From contig NZ_BMLT01000005.1 in NCBI RefSeq assembly GCF_014645375.1, forward strand, positions 124,001 to 188,000: a DNA stretch of 64,000 nucleotides, read 5' to 3'. The translations under genes and the position numbers were made by a program. The notes beneath the pieces are model-generated. The model had not been told where the DNA came from. It did no database searches and saw only the letters and a program-made list of their open reading frames with translations. Source of the DNA: Marinobacterium nitratireducens. Its GTDB lineage: Bacteria; Pseudomonadota; Gammaproteobacteria; Pseudomonadales; Balneatricaceae. Positions 9,015-19,084 of this stretch are shown here, one piece after another (within the stretch, counting starts at the first letter, position 1; each line of letters begins with the position of its first letter).

Positions 9015-9419
9015 TTTCTATCCATCCATCAATTTAAAAAAATATTTTTAAAAACAAATCATGCACCAAACTTGAAATTTAATTAGAGATACAAAGTCCC
9101 AACCAAAGAGAACCTTGATTATTAAGGCGCAATACAAAAAATCACCTTTATATAAACGCCAAGCATTCGGTCAAACTCTCTAAGGAAGAGTTCTTAAAGG
9201 AATTACCACTGTGTGGGATAGGCTTTAGAACCTCGGTATTCAGCCCCCCTTACCTGGGCCAGGATGTAATTTTCAGTCAGCGCCCCCATCGACATGAGTG
9301 TGTTACTCGGAGTCCTTGAATTCAGGACAATCGACGGCGATTACCGAGTAACCGCCGCGCGACTGCCGCATTACCGGTCGGCGAGGCGTCAGACTGTTAC
9401 CTCGCCAAACAGTTGAGCC
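9015..9419. other. Intergenic stretch upstream of the porin
   Basis: About 400 bp without a supportable gene. The half next to the porin is AT-rich and should hold its promoter. The half next to the dehydrogenase operon has a weak inverted repeat GGCGAGG / CCTCGCC (9380-9406) that could end that transcript. No T-run is present. Confidence 0.5.
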
Positions 9420-10559
9420 TCAAGCCGCCTGGGCTTTGAAGACCAAGCGCTGCAGGTGCTCGTCCTGGGAACCGAACAGCGTATTGATCATGGTCAGACG
9501 CTTGAAGAAGTGACCGACATCCAGCTCATCGGTAACCCCCATGCCGCCGTGCAACTGCACCGCCTGCTGGCCTACCAGACGCCCGGCACTACCGATCTTG
9601 ACCTTGAGCAGTGCTGCCGCGCGCGCGGCTTCCTCGCCGCCGGCCGCTGCGGTAATCGCGCCGAAATACAGCATCGAGCGGGCCTGCTGGCACTCGATGA
9701 ACATCTCAGCCATGCGATGCTGCAGCACCTGGAAGTTACCGATCGGCTGATCGAACTGCTTGCGCACCTTGCAGTACTCAACGGTGGCTTCGAGCAGCCT
9801 GTCCATGATGCCGACGGCTTCAGCGCTGAGCGCCACGATCGCATGATTGAAAGTCGCCTCGAGCGCGGGGAAGGCGTTGTCCTTATCACCCAGCAGGGCA
9901 CCTGCGGAAACGCGCACCCGGTTCAGACGCACCTCTGCAGCACGCCCACCATCGTTGGTTGGATAATTAAAAAGCTCCACACCGGCCTGATTCGGATCGA
10001 CCAGGAACAGGGTGATACCGTCCCGGTCCCCCGCCACCCCTCCGGTACGGGCGACAACGATCAACATGTCGGCGCTATGGGCATCCAGCACCACGCACTT
10101 GTGCCCATTCAGGAGGTAACCGTCGCCATCGGCTACCGCAGTGGTCGCGACGTCCTCGACACGAGTCTGAGCCTGCGGCTCTGCACTGGCCAGGGCCAGT
10201 TTGAGCTCCCCGGCGAGGACCTTCTCGATCAGCTCGCCCTTCTGAGCATCGCTGCCATGACGTTGGATAAGACCGCCACACAGAATCACCGTGGACAGGA
10301 AAGGCTCTACCACCAGCCCACGACCGAGTTCGGTCTGCAGCACCACGAGGTCGCTCAGGTCGCCCCCCATACCTCCGAACTCTTCGGCGAACGGAAGTGC
10401 CAGCCAGCCCAGCTCGGCGAACAGCTGCCAGTTGCTTTGACTGTAGCCAAGCTCGCTTTCGGTCAGCGCACGACGGGTCTCGAAGTCATAGTCGTTCTTT
10501 ATGAACTTCGCAGCGCTGTCCTGCAGCATCTGCTGGATGTCGTTCAGTGCAAAATCCAT
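9420..10559 (-). CDS. Acyl-CoA dehydrogenase, small/beta-type subunit (PimD-like)
   Basis: 379 residues beginning MDFALNDIQQMLQDSAAKFI. Acyl-CoA dehydrogenase landmarks are ELGWLALPFAEEFGGMGGDLSDLVVLQTELGRGLVVEPF, RKQFDQPIGNFQVLQHRMAEM and QLHGGMGVTDELDVGHFFKRL. At the site corresponding to the catalytic Glu of medium-chain enzymes it has LFGSQDEHL, with no Glu in that place. It is 11 bp downstream of a second dehydrogenase gene. Such pairs (PimC/PimD, mycobacterial FadE pairs) usually form an alpha2-beta2 FAD enzyme. Pairing and substrate class (dicarboxylyl or branched acyl-CoA) are inferred. Confidence 0.92.
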   Translation of the reverse strand: MDFALNDIQQMLQDSAAKFIKNDYDFETRRALTESELGYSQSNWQLFAELGWLALPFAEEFGGMGGDLSDLVVLQTELGRGLVVEPFLSTVILCGGLIQRHGSDAQKGELIEKVLAGELKLALASAEPQAQTRVEDVATTAVADGDGYLLNGHKCVVLDAHSADMLIVVARTGGVAGDRDGITLFLVDPNQAGVELFNYPTNDGGRAAEVRLNRVRVSAGALLGDKDNAFPALEATFNHAIVALSAEAVGIMDRLLEATVEYCKVRKQFDQPIGNFQVLQHRMAEMFIECQQARSMLYFGAITAAAGGEEAARAAALLKVKIGSAGRLVGQQAVQLHGGMGVTDELDVGHFFKRLTMINTLFGSQDEHLQRLVFKAQAA

Positions 10560-10570
10560 TGTTGTCTCCC

Positions 10571-11767
10571 TCAGAGCCCCAGCACCGCCTTGGCGATGAT
10601 GTTCTTTTGAATTTCGTTGGTGCCGCCGTAAATGGTGACCTTGCGGTTGTTGTAGTAGTGCGGTGCGACATCGGGTGCGAAATGTGGCTCGATGCGCACT
10701 CCGTCATAGCCGTCCTCGTACTGCCCCGGGACAAACGGGAGCGCGTAGTAGCCCGCCACTTCGAGGTAGAGTTCGTCGATCATCTGCTGCACTTCGGTAC
10801 CCTTGATCTTGAGGATCGACGATTCGGGTCCCGGGGCCTTGCCGGTCGACACGGCGGAGAGCACGCGCAGTTCGGTGAATTCCAGCGCTTTCAGTTCCAC
10901 CTCTGCCTGTATTACGCGTGCCATAAACAGGCTGTTCTGGCGCAGGTTACCCATGCCCGCCGGAGGGTTGTCGAGGAGCTTGCGCAACGTGCTCAGGCGA
11001 TGCTTGGACGGGGCCACGCCCGCTATATTGGTTCGTTCGTGGGTCAACAGGACCTTGGCGTAGGTCCAGCCCTTGCCTTCCTCGCCGATCAGGTTTTCGA
11101 CCGGGACACGCACGTCCTCGAAGAAGACCTCGTTGACCTCGCGACGACCGTCCAGAGTAATGATCGGCTTGACGGTGACGCCCGGCGTTTTCATGTCGAT
11201 CAGCAGAAAGGAGATTCCTTCCTGCTTGCGACCGGTATCGCTGGTGCGCACCAGACAGAAAATCCAGTCGGCATAGTGGCCGAGGGTGGTCCAGGTCTTG
11301 GTGCCGTTGACGATGTAATGATCGCCGTCCCGTACAGCCTTGGTTTTCAGGCCCGCCAGGTCGGAGCCCGCATTGGGCTCGGAATAACCCTGACACCACC
11401 AGACGTTGCTGGCTAGGATGTCCGGCAGAAAACGCTGTTTCTGCTCCTCGCTGCCGAAGGTGTAGATGACCGGCGCCACCATCGACAGGCCGAAGGGAAT
11501 GATCCTTGGCGCCGCGGCCTCGGCAGCCTCATTGAAGAAGATGTACTTCTGCGCGGAGCTCCAGCCGGTACCGCCGTACTCGACCGGCCAGTTGACCCCG
11601 GCCCACCCCTTCGCATGCAGTGCCTTCTGGTAGGCGACCTGGTCATCCCGACTGATACGCAGCCCGTTGTCAATCTTGTACCTTACCTGCTCCGGCAACT
11701 CCTCACGGAAAAAGGCGCGCACCTCTTCCCGGAAGGCCAGTTCTTGTTCTGTGAAATCGATATTCAT
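10571..11767 (-). CDS. Acyl-CoA dehydrogenase, large/alpha-type subunit (PimC-like)
   Basis: 398 residues from ATG at 11767; a TTG 12 nt upstream is a weaker alternative. It starts MNIDFTEQELAFREEVRAFFREELPEQ. Visible landmarks: PVEYGGTGWSSAQKYIFFNEAAEAAAPR, the FAD/substrate segment WWCQGYSEPNAGSDLA, NGTKTWTTLGHYADWIF, and the C-terminal IYGGTNEIQKNIIAKAVLGL. The medium-chain catalytic Glu position (YEGT in MCAD) is Gly here (YGGT), so the base must lie elsewhere. It is first in a two-gene operon, with an operator-like near-palindrome about 80 bp upstream (11844-11861). Confidence 0.93.
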   Translation of the reverse strand: MNIDFTEQELAFREEVRAFFREELPEQVRYKIDNGLRISRDDQVAYQKALHAKGWAGVNWPVEYGGTGWSSAQKYIFFNEAAEAAAPRIIPFGLSMVAPVIYTFGSEEQKQRFLPDILASNVWWCQGYSEPNAGSDLAGLKTKAVRDGDHYIVNGTKTWTTLGHYADWIFCLVRTSDTGRKQEGISFLLIDMKTPGVTVKPIITLDGRREVNEVFFEDVRVPVENLIGEEGKGWTYAKVLLTHERTNIAGVAPSKHRLSTLRKLLDNPPAGMGNLRQNSLFMARVIQAEVELKALEFTELRVLSAVSTGKAPGPESSILKIKGTEVQQMIDELYLEVAGYYALPFVPGQYEDGYDGVRIEPHFAPDVAPHYYNNRKVTIYGGTNEIQKNIIAKAVLGL

Positions 11768-11843
11768 CTCGTTAACCAACCCGTCTTAACCAACGTCAGG
11801 GCAAGGTAACACCAACAAAATATCAAATCAACAAGCGAACTGT

Positions 11844-11861
11844 AATTTCACATAGCGAAAC
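11844..11861. promoter_or_regulatory. Shared operator-like palindrome, site 1 (acyl-CoA dehydrogenase promoter)
   Basis: AATTTCACATAGCGAAAC, with core TTTCACATAGCGAAA. The arms match as TTTC.C and G.GAAA around an AT-rich centre. Closely similar sites occur at 20217-20234 and 24255-24271, and a half-site at 12182-12192. Site 1 lies 77-94 bp upstream of the dehydrogenase operon and 440 bp from the divergent FadB-like gene. The remainder of 11768-12303 shows no gene. Confidence 0.55.
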
Positions 11862-12181
11862 TAATAAATCATATTGCCAGCAAGTACCTCCTGCCGATCT
11901 CGCCCAGGGGAACTCACAAAAGACGGATGTAGATCCCACGGAATGCCTCCTCTTCATACCGGCAGCCAACAACCCCAGCTTCCACCGAACGATCAGAAAA
12001 GACACTGAAAACAGCATTATTAGGCGATAATCACCCGATAAACCCTGTTCACAACACCAAAAACCGTACCCGCTTCACGACTTTCCAAGTCGAATCGGGT
12101 GAACCATCGCCGGTGCTGGCGTCTCTGTCCGGCATCGCAACCATGACGCTTTGGCAAAACCATACACAGAAAGATGATCCG

Positions 12182-12192
12182 CTGTGCGAAAT
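12182..12192. promoter_or_regulatory. Half-site of the shared operator, upstream of the FadB-like gene
   Basis: CTGTGCGAAAT, matching the half CTATGCGAAAT of site 24255-24271 at ten of eleven positions. It lies 112-122 bp upstream of the FadB-like start. A single half-site could be chance. Confidence 0.3.
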
Positions 12193-12303
12193 CATATTTT
12201 ACATTAACAGTATCGAATTGTAGTATCGGGACCAGTCGTTAGTGGCCGCCTGACAGTTGCTGTCAGAAAGGCCCATCAACCAACAGCCGACTGAGAGATC
12301 ACC

Positions 12304-14397
12304 ATGAGCGAAACAGTTAAGTACGAAACACAAGACGGGATCGCCCTGATCAGCGTGAACAACCCACCGGTCAATTCGCTGTCGCACCCGGTCCGTTCAG
12401 GTCTCGCCGAAGCCTTTAGCGCCGCGGACCGGGACACCGAGGTCGAGGCAATCGTACTCAGATGTGAAGGCCGCACCTTTATAGCCGGCGCTGACATCAC
12501 CGAATTCGGCAAGCCGATGAAGGCCCCCTCGCTGCCGGACGTCCTGAGTCTCATGGACTCGGTCGGCAAGCCCATCGTCGCGGCCCTGCACGGCACCGCG
12601 CTCGGTGGCGGCCTGGAAACGGCGCTCAGTTGCCACTACCGCATCGCCGCACCAGCGGCCCGGGTCGGCCTGCCGGAAGTCAGACTCGGCCTGCTGCCCG
12701 GTGCCGGCGGCACCCAGCGTCTGCCGCGCGTAATCGGTGTCGAGAAAGCCCTCGACATGATCGTCTCCGGCCGCCAGGTCAAGGCCGCCGAGGCGCTGGA
12801 AATCGGCCTGGTCGACCGCATCGCCGTCACCGACCTGACCGAAGAGGCGATCGCTTTTGCGCGTGAGCTGGCCGACTCCGGCGCCGCGCCAAGACGTTGC
12901 AGCGAACAGGCGGTCGACAGCGGTGCACTGGATGCCGGCTTCTTTGACCGCTACCGCCAGGCGACAGCGAAAAGGCAGCGCGGCTTCGAAGCGCCGCAGG
13001 CCTGCATCGATGCGGTGGAAAGCGCCACCCGACTCCCCTTCACCGAGGGGCTTGAGGCCGAGCGTGAACTGTTCGTAAAGCTGATCAGCTCGCCGCAGTC
13101 GAAAGCACAGCGCCACCTGTTCTTTGCAGACCGCGAAGCCTCGAACGTTGCTGGTCTGCCGAAAGAGACACCGATACGCGAAATCGGTAGCGTCGGCGTC
13201 ATCGGTGCAGGCACCATGGGGGCTGGCATCGCCATCAATTTCCTCAATGCCGGTATTCCGGTGACGCTGCTGGAGGTGCAGCAGGAGGCACTGGATCGCG
13301 GGCTTGCCACCATCCGCAACTACTACCAGGACCGCAGGAAGAAAGGACGTCTGACGGCGGAACAGGCCGACGCCTGCGCCGCGCTGGTCACCGGCACCCT
13401 CGACTATGCCGACTTTGCCGGTGTGGATCTGGTGATCGAAGCCGTGTTTGAAAGCATGGAGATCAAACACCAGGTCTTCAAGCGACTGGACGAAGTCTGC
13501 AGGCCCGGCGCCATCCTGGCGACCAACACCTCGACTCTGAACGTTGACGAGATCGCCGCGGTTACCGGCCGCCCCGAAGACGTCGTCGGCCTGCACTTCT
13601 TCAGCCCTGCGCAGGTGATGCGTCTGCTCGAGGTTGTGCGGGGCGCCAAGACCTGCGACGAGGTGCTCGCCACCTCGATGAAACTTGCCGGCCGTATCGG
13701 CAAGGTGGGCGTGGTCGCAGGTGTCTGCGACGGTTTCATCGGTAACCGGATGCTCAAGGGCTACGGTCGCGAAGCCGGCACCCTGCTGCTGGAAGGCGCA
13801 TCGCCGGTCCAGATCGACAAGGCCGTCCACCAGTTCGGCATGGCGATGGGACCGATAGCGATGAGCGACCTGGCAGGCCTCGACGTCGGTTATCGCATAC
13901 GTCAGCAGCGGCGCGAGCGCGGCGACAATATACCGGCCTCGGAAGGCGCCGTCGCCGACCGGCTGGTCGAGCTCGGCCGCCTGGGCCAGAAATCCGGCAA
14001 GGGCTATTACCGCTACGACGCCGGTTCGCGCGCGCCGATTCCCGATCCGGAAGTCGACGACGTGATCCGTGAAGCCGCCGCAGAGCTGGGCATCGAACGC
14101 AGCCAGATCACCGACGACGAGATCGTGCAACGCCTGATCTATCCGCTGGTCAACGAGGCCGCACTGATTCTCGAAGAGGGTATTGCCCAGCGTCCGGGCG
14201 ACATCGACGTGGTCTGGGTCAACGGCTATGGCTTCCCGGTCTACCGCGGCGGCCCGATGTGCTACGCCGACGAGATCGGGTTACCGGCAGTACTCGACAA
14301 GATCCGCGAATTCCAGTCCCGTTACGGCGACATCTGGAAGCCGGCACCGCTACTCGAGCGACTGGTCGCCGAGAACAAATCCTTCGCCGATCTCTGA
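12304..14397 (+). CDS. FadB-like enoyl-CoA hydratase / 3-hydroxyacyl-CoA dehydrogenase fusion
   Basis: 697 residues. Residues 1-190 are a crotonase domain with both catalytic regions intact ([10 protein letters not shown] and [19 protein letters not shown]). Residues ~295-480 are the NAD-binding dehydrogenase domain ([51 protein letters not shown]), and the C-terminal dehydrogenase domain contains [17 protein letters not shown]. The length matches PimF/peroxisomal-type bifunctional enzymes rather than the longer E. coli FadB. It hydrates enoyl-CoA and oxidises the 3-hydroxyacyl-CoA. A thiolase gene follows 29 bp later, so the two form an operon completing a beta-oxidation turn with the divergent dehydrogenases. 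Confidence 0.95.
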   Translation: MSETVKYETQDGIALISVNNPPVNSLSHPVRSGLAEAFSAADRDTEVEAIVLRCEGRTFIAGADITEFGKPMKAPSLPDVLSLMDSVGKPIVAALHGTALGGGLETALSCHYRIAAPAARVGLPEVRLGLLPGAGGTQRLPRVIGVEKALDMIVSGRQVKAAEALEIGLVDRIAVTDLTEEAIAFARELADSGAAPRRCSEQAVDSGALDAGFFDRYRQATAKRQRGFEAPQACIDAVESATRLPFTEGLEAERELFVKLISSPQSKAQRHLFFADREASNVAGLPKETPIREIGSVGVIGAGTMGAGIAINFLNAGIPVTLLEVQQEALDRGLATIRNYYQDRRKKGRLTAEQADACAALVTGTLDYADFAGVDLVIEAVFESMEIKHQVFKRLDEVCRPGAILATNTSTLNVDEIAAVTGRPEDVVGLHFFSPAQVMRLLEVVRGAKTCDEVLATSMKLAGRIGKVGVVAGVCDGFIGNRMLKGYGREAGTLLLEGASPVQIDKAVHQFGMAMGPIAMSDLAGLDVGYRIRQQRRERGDNIPASEGAVADRLVELGRLGQKSGKGYYRYDAGSRAPIPDPEVDDVIREAAAELGIERSQITDDEIVQRLIYPLVNEAALILEEGIAQRPGDIDVVWVNGYGFPVYRGGPMCYADEIGLPAVLDKIREFQSRYGDIWKPAPLLERLVAENKSFADL

Positions 14398-14426
14398 TTC
14401 CCTTTTGCCTTCAGGAGCCAATAACA

Positions 14427-15611
14427 ATGAAAGAAGCTGTCATCGTTTCAACCGCCCGTACGCCGATTGGCAAGGCCTACCGCGGCACACTCAACAACAC
14501 CCATGGCGCCCGGCTGGCCGGGCACGCAATCCGCCACGCAGTCGAGCGCGCCGGCATTGCGCCGGATGAAGTCGAAGACGTGATCCTCGGGTGTGGTCTG
14601 CCGGAAGGCGCCACCGGCGGCAATATTGCCCGCCAGGCCGCGCTCGCTGCCGGCCTGCCGGTGAGTGCCAGTGGCGTTACCGTCAACCGCTTTTGCTCCT
14701 CCGGTCTGCAGGCGATCTCGATGGCTGCGCAACGGGTACTGGTGGACCAGGTGCCGGTGATGGTCGCCGGCGGCCTCGACTCGATCAGCCTGGTGCAAAA
14801 CGAGCATGCCAACCGCTTCCGGTATCAGGACGAGGCGCTCAAGGCCGCCTATCCGGGCATCTACTATCCGATGCTGCAGACCGCCGAAATCGTCGCCAGG
14901 CGCTATGGTATCGGCCGCGAAGCGATGGACGCATACTCGTTGCAGAGCCAGTTGCGCACCGCCGCCGCCCAGGAAGCGGGCCGCTACGATGCCGAGATCG
15001 TCCCCATGGAGGCGACTCAGGCGCTGGTCGACAAGGAGACCAAGCAGATTTCCTACCGTGACGTCCTGATCGACAAGGATGAGTGCAACCGCCCCGAGAC
15101 CACCCTTGAAGGTCTGGCCAGCCTCAAGCCGGTCGTTGGCGAGGAAGGTGTGATCACCGCCGGCAACGCGAGCCAGCTGTCCGACGGCGCCTCGGCCTGC
15201 GTCGTCATGGACAGCAAGCTGGCGGAGCAACGCGGTATCGAGCCGCTCGGCATTTACCGCGGCATGGTCGTCGCCGGCTGCGAACCGGACGAAATGGGTA
15301 TCGGCCCTGTCTACGCGGTACCCAAGCTGCTCAAGCGCCACGGTCTGTCGATCAACGACGTCGACCTCTGGGAGCTGAATGAAGCCTTCGCGGTCCAGGT
15401 GCTCTACTGCCGCGACAAGCTGGAAATCGACAACGACAAGCTGAACGTCAATGGCGGCGCCATCTCCATCGGCCACCCCTACGGCATGAGCGGAGCCCGG
15501 ATGACCGGCCACGCGCTGATCGAAGGCAAGCGCCGCGGCGCCCGCTACGTCGTCACGACCATGTGCATCGGCGGCGGTATGGGCATGGCAGCCCTGTTCG
15601 AAATCGCATGA
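14427..15611 (+). CDS. Acetyl-CoA acyltransferase (thiolase)
   Basis: 394 residues from ATG at 14427, with AGGAG 9 nt upstream. The thiolase signature begins [20 protein letters not shown]. The acyl-carrying Cys is in [11 protein letters not shown], and the catalytic His and second Cys are in [16 protein letters not shown] and [12 protein letters not shown]. It cleaves 3-oxoacyl-CoA with CoA to give acetyl-CoA. It is co-transcribed with the FadB-like gene and followed by a strong terminator. Together with the paired dehydrogenases the set parallels pimB-pimF-pimCD of pimelate/dicarboxylate degradation; the substrate is inferred. Confidence 0.95.
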   Translation: MKEAVIVSTARTPIGKAYRGTLNNTHGARLAGHAIRHAVERAGIAPDEVEDVILGCGLPEGATGGNIARQAALAAGLPVSASGVTVNRFCSSGLQAISMAAQRVLVDQVPVMVAGGLDSISLVQNEHANRFRYQDEALKAAYPGIYYPMLQTAEIVARRYGIGREAMDAYSLQSQLRTAAAQEAGRYDAEIVPMEATQALVDKETKQISYRDVLIDKDECNRPETTLEGLASLKPVVGEEGVITAGNASQLSDGASACVVMDSKLAEQRGIEPLGIYRGMVVAGCEPDEMGIGPVYAVPKLLKRHGLSINDVDLWELNEAFAVQVLYCRDKLEIDNDKLNVNGGAISIGHPYGMSGARMTGHALIEGKRRGARYVVTTMCIGGGMGMAALFEIA

Positions 15612-15657
15612 CCCCGGCTCGATAGCTCTCCCTTCTCTTTTGGTTCGCCCACCTTTT

Positions 15658-15688
15658 GGGGTTGCCTTATGGCAACCCCTCTTTTTTC
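15658..15688 (+). terminator. Rho-independent terminator after the thiolase
   Basis: Perfect 9-bp stem GGGGTTGCC / GGCAACCCC closed by TTAT and followed by TCTTTTTT. It ends the FadB-like/thiolase operon before the convergent IclR gene. Confidence 0.93.
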
Positions 15689-15782
15689 GGTTCGTCGCAC
15701 CCAGAAAGGTTTGCGGCATCGAAAGCGTTGAATGGCAGGGCACCGGATCGATCCGGTGCTCAGACGGGAGGCGGTGCTCAGG

Positions 15783-16574
15783 CTATAGCGCGATCGACTG
15801 AATTTCCCGCGCCAGGTGCACCAGCTGATGGCAGAGCTGTTCTTCGACCATCTGTTGCGACACCAGGTAGGAGGGGCCGCCACAGGCCAATGCCATCAGG
15901 GTACCGTCGTGCAGATGCAGCGGTACCGCAACGGAATTAATGCTGCGGTCCCAATCCCCCAGCGCAACGCAGTAGCCCTTTTCGGCATAGTCCCTTACGG
16001 CCTTTTCGATGCCCTGTCGGACCTGCGGCCAGTCATCCCCGGCCTTTTCCTCGAGAAACCTCATCAGAAAGTTGCGATCGTCTTCCGGCAACGCGGCTAA
16101 ATAGGCCCTTCCGGGCGCCGTCGTCGCCAGCGGCAGCCGGTTGCCGATCTCCACCCGCAGCATGGTGGCCTCCTCGTCGCGCACGTTTTCGACGTAGATC
16201 ATGCTGAGCCGGTCCCGGCAGCTAAGGGTAATGGCCGTCTTGGTCCGCTTGGCCATCAGTTCCATCAGCGGCCTGGCGACCTGGCGCACCCGCAGGTTGG
16301 CCAGGTAAGCGTAACCCAGCGCCAGCACGCCGACATCGAGTTGATATTTCTCCAGTTGCGGCGAATAGCTCAGGTAACCGAGTTTGGTGAGTGTGTAGGT
16401 GAGACGAGAGACCGTGGCCTTGGGCAGCCCGGTACGGTTGGCGATCTCCTGATTACCGAGCAGTCCGGCACCCGGTCCGAATGCCCTGAGAACATCGAGG
16501 CCCCGTGCCAGGGCCTCGATGAATTTGCGATCGCTGCTGTCCTTTTCCCGAGGGAAGCTCATGATCTGCTGCAT
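15783..16574 (-). CDS. IclR-family transcriptional regulator (paralogue 2)
   Basis: 263 residues from ATG at 16574 (MQQIMSFPREKD). The helix-turn-helix reads LLGNQEIANRTGLPKATVSRL, followed by the IclR effector domain. By eye about four residues in five equal those of the copy at 6193-6984, and no gap is needed. The recognition helices differ by only two residues, so the two proteins may bind the same DNA. It sits between the FadB-like/thiolase operon and the nitronate-monooxygenase operon, the natural position for the local regulator. The TTTCRCATAGYRAAA-type sites are its likeliest targets (inference). Confidence 0.94.
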   Translation of the reverse strand: MQQIMSFPREKDSSDRKFIEALARGLDVLRAFGPGAGLLGNQEIANRTGLPKATVSRLTYTLTKLGYLSYSPQLEKYQLDVGVLALGYAYLANLRVRQVARPLMELMAKRTKTAITLSCRDRLSMIYVENVRDEEATMLRVEIGNRLPLATTAPGRAYLAALPEDDRNFLMRFLEEKAGDDWPQVRQGIEKAVRDYAEKGYCVALGDWDRSINSVAVPLHLHDGTLMALACGGPSYLVSQQMVEEQLCHQLVHLAREIQSIAL

Positions 16575-16700
16575 CGAAATCCCATTACGGTCAATTGTTA
16601 TGAGTCGAGGAGTGTACAACCCATTCACACTCCCCACCATCGGCTGCCGTGATATCGGCCTCGAAACGCTTGCCCTGCACTCACGGGCCAGGTCGCAGTA

Positions 16701-18251
16701 TCAGCGCCCGGCGATCTCCGGCCCCGAATCCGGCGTTACCATCGGTACCCCCAGCCGTGCGCGGCGGGTTAACCAGACACTGGGACGGTAGCGGGGGTCG
16801 CCATAACAGGCCTGGAGATTTTCCAGCACCTGCAGGATACGCCTTGCGCCCAGGTCGTCGGCGAATGCCAGCGGACCATGCGGATAGCCCAACCCCAGTG
16901 TTACCGCAGCATCGATGTCTTCGGGGGTTGCGATGCGCTGCTGCGCGATTTCGCAGGCGGTATTGATCACCATCGCGACCATCCGCTGGCTGACGAACCC
17001 CGCGCTGTCGCGGATCAGGCTCACCGGTGTGCCATCCTCGGCCAACAGCCCCATTGCCAGCTCACAGGTTTCGGCCGTCGTCGTGACGGTCGGCATCAGC
17101 GTGCGGCGGCCGTCAAGACCAAACAGCGTATCCACCGCCAGGGTGCGACGCGGATCCAGCCCCTGGACCAGGGCGGCACCGGTCGCGTCCTGTCCCAGAG
17201 GGGTCACCAGGCAGATTGCCCGGTCGCTCGGGCGTTCGCCCTCTTCCAGGCGTGCACTGCCATGGCTCAGCGCCCGCAGCAGCTCGGCGCTCCCTTCCGG
17301 CACCGCCGGGCTGACCCAGACAGGGACCGGGCGCGCGGGCGGCATCGGCGCCTCCGCGTTGCGCTGCGCTTTGCCGTCCTGATAACGATAAAAACCCTCG
17401 CCATTCTTGCGCCCGTACAGACCGGCGCGCACCCGCTGCGCGGCGATTGGGCTCGGACGATAGCGCGGATCCTGGTAAAACTGATCGAAGACCGACTCCA
17501 TCACCTTGTGAGAGACGTCGAGACCGGTCAGGTCGAACAGCTCGAAAGGGCCCATCCGGAAACCCGCGCTCTCGCGCATGATGCGGTCGACGGTCTCGAC
17601 ATCCGTCACACCCTCACCGATTACGCGCAGCGCCTCGGTGCTGTAGCCGCGGCCGGCGTGATTGACCAGGAAGCCGGGCATATCGGCCGCCAGCACCGGC
17701 CGGTGGCCAAAACGATACGCCAGTTCGACCAGTACCTGCACGGTCTCCTCAGAGGTCCGCACACCACGGATTACTTCGACCACTCTCATCAGCGGTACCG
17801 GATTGAAAAAATGATATCCCGCGACACGCTGGGGCGCTTCGCAGGCCGAGGCAATCTCGGTGATCGACAGCGAGGAGGTGTTGGATGCCAGGATGCAGTG
17901 TGACGGCACGATGCGCTCGAGACGCTGGAACAACCGCTGCTTGATATCGATGTTCTCGACGATGGCCTCAACCACCAGGTCGCAACCGGCAAAAGCGCGG
18001 TCGTCGTCAAGCGCCACCGGGATGCAGGCGTCCCGGGCCCACACCAGGCGATTGGCGTCGAGACGCCCCTTCTCGGCCTGCCGTGACAGCATCTTCAGCA
18101 CGAAGCTGCGGGCTTCGACTGCTGTGTCCTCGACGACATCCGCCAGCATGACACTGACACCGGCGGCCAGCGCCAGCTGTGCGATACCGCGCCCCATGGT
18201 ACCGGCGCCGATGACGGCCAGCGTCAGGCCCGGTTTGTTGATATCCAGCAT
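16701..18251 (-). CDS. 3-hydroxyacyl-CoA dehydrogenase (PaaH-like, duplicated C-terminal domain)
   Basis: 516 residues from ATG at 18251, with GAGG just upstream. The NAD-binding domain shows [34 protein letters not shown] and GYHFFNPVPLMRVVEVIRG. A first C-terminal domain (GRGYSTEALRVIGEGV; GPFELFDLTGLDVSHKVMESV) is followed by a second degenerate one ending LGYPHGPLAFADDLGARRILQVLENL. Length and layout match PaaH-type 3-hydroxyadipyl-CoA dehydrogenases. It is the last gene of a three-gene operon, and its start abuts the stop of the enoyl-CoA hydratase gene. Confidence 0.92.
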   Translation of the reverse strand: MLDINKPGLTLAVIGAGTMGRGIAQLALAAGVSVMLADVVEDTAVEARSFVLKMLSRQAEKGRLDANRLVWARDACIPVALDDDRAFAGCDLVVEAIVENIDIKQRLFQRLERIVPSHCILASNTSSLSITEIASACEAPQRVAGYHFFNPVPLMRVVEVIRGVRTSEETVQVLVELAYRFGHRPVLAADMPGFLVNHAGRGYSTEALRVIGEGVTDVETVDRIMRESAGFRMGPFELFDLTGLDVSHKVMESVFDQFYQDPRYRPSPIAAQRVRAGLYGRKNGEGFYRYQDGKAQRNAEAPMPPARPVPVWVSPAVPEGSAELLRALSHGSARLEEGERPSDRAICLVTPLGQDATGAALVQGLDPRRTLAVDTLFGLDGRRTLMPTVTTTAETCELAMGLLAEDGTPVSLIRDSAGFVSQRMVAMVINTACEIAQQRIATPEDIDAAVTLGLGYPHGPLAFADDLGARRILQVLENLQACYGDPRYRPSVWLTRRARLGVPMVTPDSGPEIAGR

Positions 18252-18256
18252 CCTCG

Positions 18257-19084
18257 TCAATCCTCTTTGGCCAGACTTGCCGCCCGGTCGGCACTGGATT
18301 GCACTGCGGCTTCTGCGCCCCGAAAGTCGGGACGCCGTCGTTCCCTAATCGCCCGTCGCGCCTCCACAGCCTCGGCGGAGTGCAGCAGCCGGGAAAAGTG
18401 CTCGGCCTCGATACGCATCTGCGTCACCACTGTCTCGGCGTCGGGCTGGCGGATCAGTTGTTTGGCCTGCTGCAGCGCCCGGCGCGGCAGGTCCGCCAAC
18501 CGTCGCGCCTGGTGCAGCGCATGGGGCAACAGCGCGTCGTCGTCGAGACAGGCGTTGATCAGACCGAGGTCCGCGGCATACTCGGCGCCCAGCTTTTCGC
18601 CCAGTAAAAGCAGCTCGGCGGCACGCGGCCGCCCCAGCAGCCGCGGCAACAGCAGGCTCGACGCCGCTTCCGGCACCAGGCCGAGATCGACGAAGGGGAA
18701 GCGCAGCCAGGCGCCACGGGCGGCGTAGATCAGGTCACAGTGCAGCAGCAGGGTGGCGCCGATGCCGACACCGAGGCCGTTCACCGCCACCACCACCGGC
18801 GTACGCGTCGCCGCCAGCACTTCGAGAAAGGCGATCCCCGGCGAGGGTTCCCCCTTCTTGCGCCGCTCGAAATCGCCCAGATCGTTGCCGCTGCAGAAAC
18901 TGTCGCCGCTGCCACTGAGCAGCACGCAGCGGATGGTGTCGTCCACATCGGCCTGCTGCAGCCAATGGCTCAGCTCCTGATACATCGCCGTCGTCAGGGC
19001 GTTCTTCTTCGCCGGCCGGTTGAGCGTCAGCAACAACACCCCGCCGTCGCGGCGTACCAGAATATCCGGTGTCACCTCAGCCAT
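18257..19084 (-). CDS. Enoyl-CoA hydratase/isomerase
   Basis: 275 residues from ATG at 19084 (MAEVTPDILVRRDGGVLLLTLNRPAKKNALT). The crotonase-fold oxyanion segment GSGDSFCSGNDLGDF and the later LRFPFVDLGLVPEAASSLLLPRLLG are present. The pattern is closer to PaaG/Eci-type isomerases and hydratases than to short-chain enoyl hydratase. Its start overlaps the end of the upstream nitronate-monooxygenase gene by 8 nt, and the dehydrogenase follows directly, so the three proteins are likely made from one coupled message. Confidence 0.92.
   Translation of the reverse strand: MAEVTPDILVRRDGGVLLLTLNRPAKKNALTTAMYQELSHWLQQADVDDTIRCVLLSGSGDSFCSGNDLGDFERRKKGEPSPGIAFLEVLAATRTPVVVAVNGLGVGIGATLLLHCDLIYAARGAWLRFPFVDLGLVPEAASSLLLPRLLGRPRAAELLLLGEKLGAEYAADLGLINACLDDDALLPHALHQARRLADLPRRALQQAKQLIRQPDAETVVTQMRIEAEHFSRLLHSAEAVEARRAIRERRRPDFRGAEAAVQSSADRAASLAKED

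Noticed and set aside
9456-11416. Long open frames antisense to the acyl-CoA dehydrogenases
   Set aside because: They mirror the codon structure of GC-rich genes on the opposite strand, have no family motifs and no ribosome site.
12397-14130. 577-codon frame antisense to the FadB-like gene
   Set aside because: The sense frame has complete catalytic motifs; the antisense product is a low-complexity His/Gln/Asp-rich shadow.
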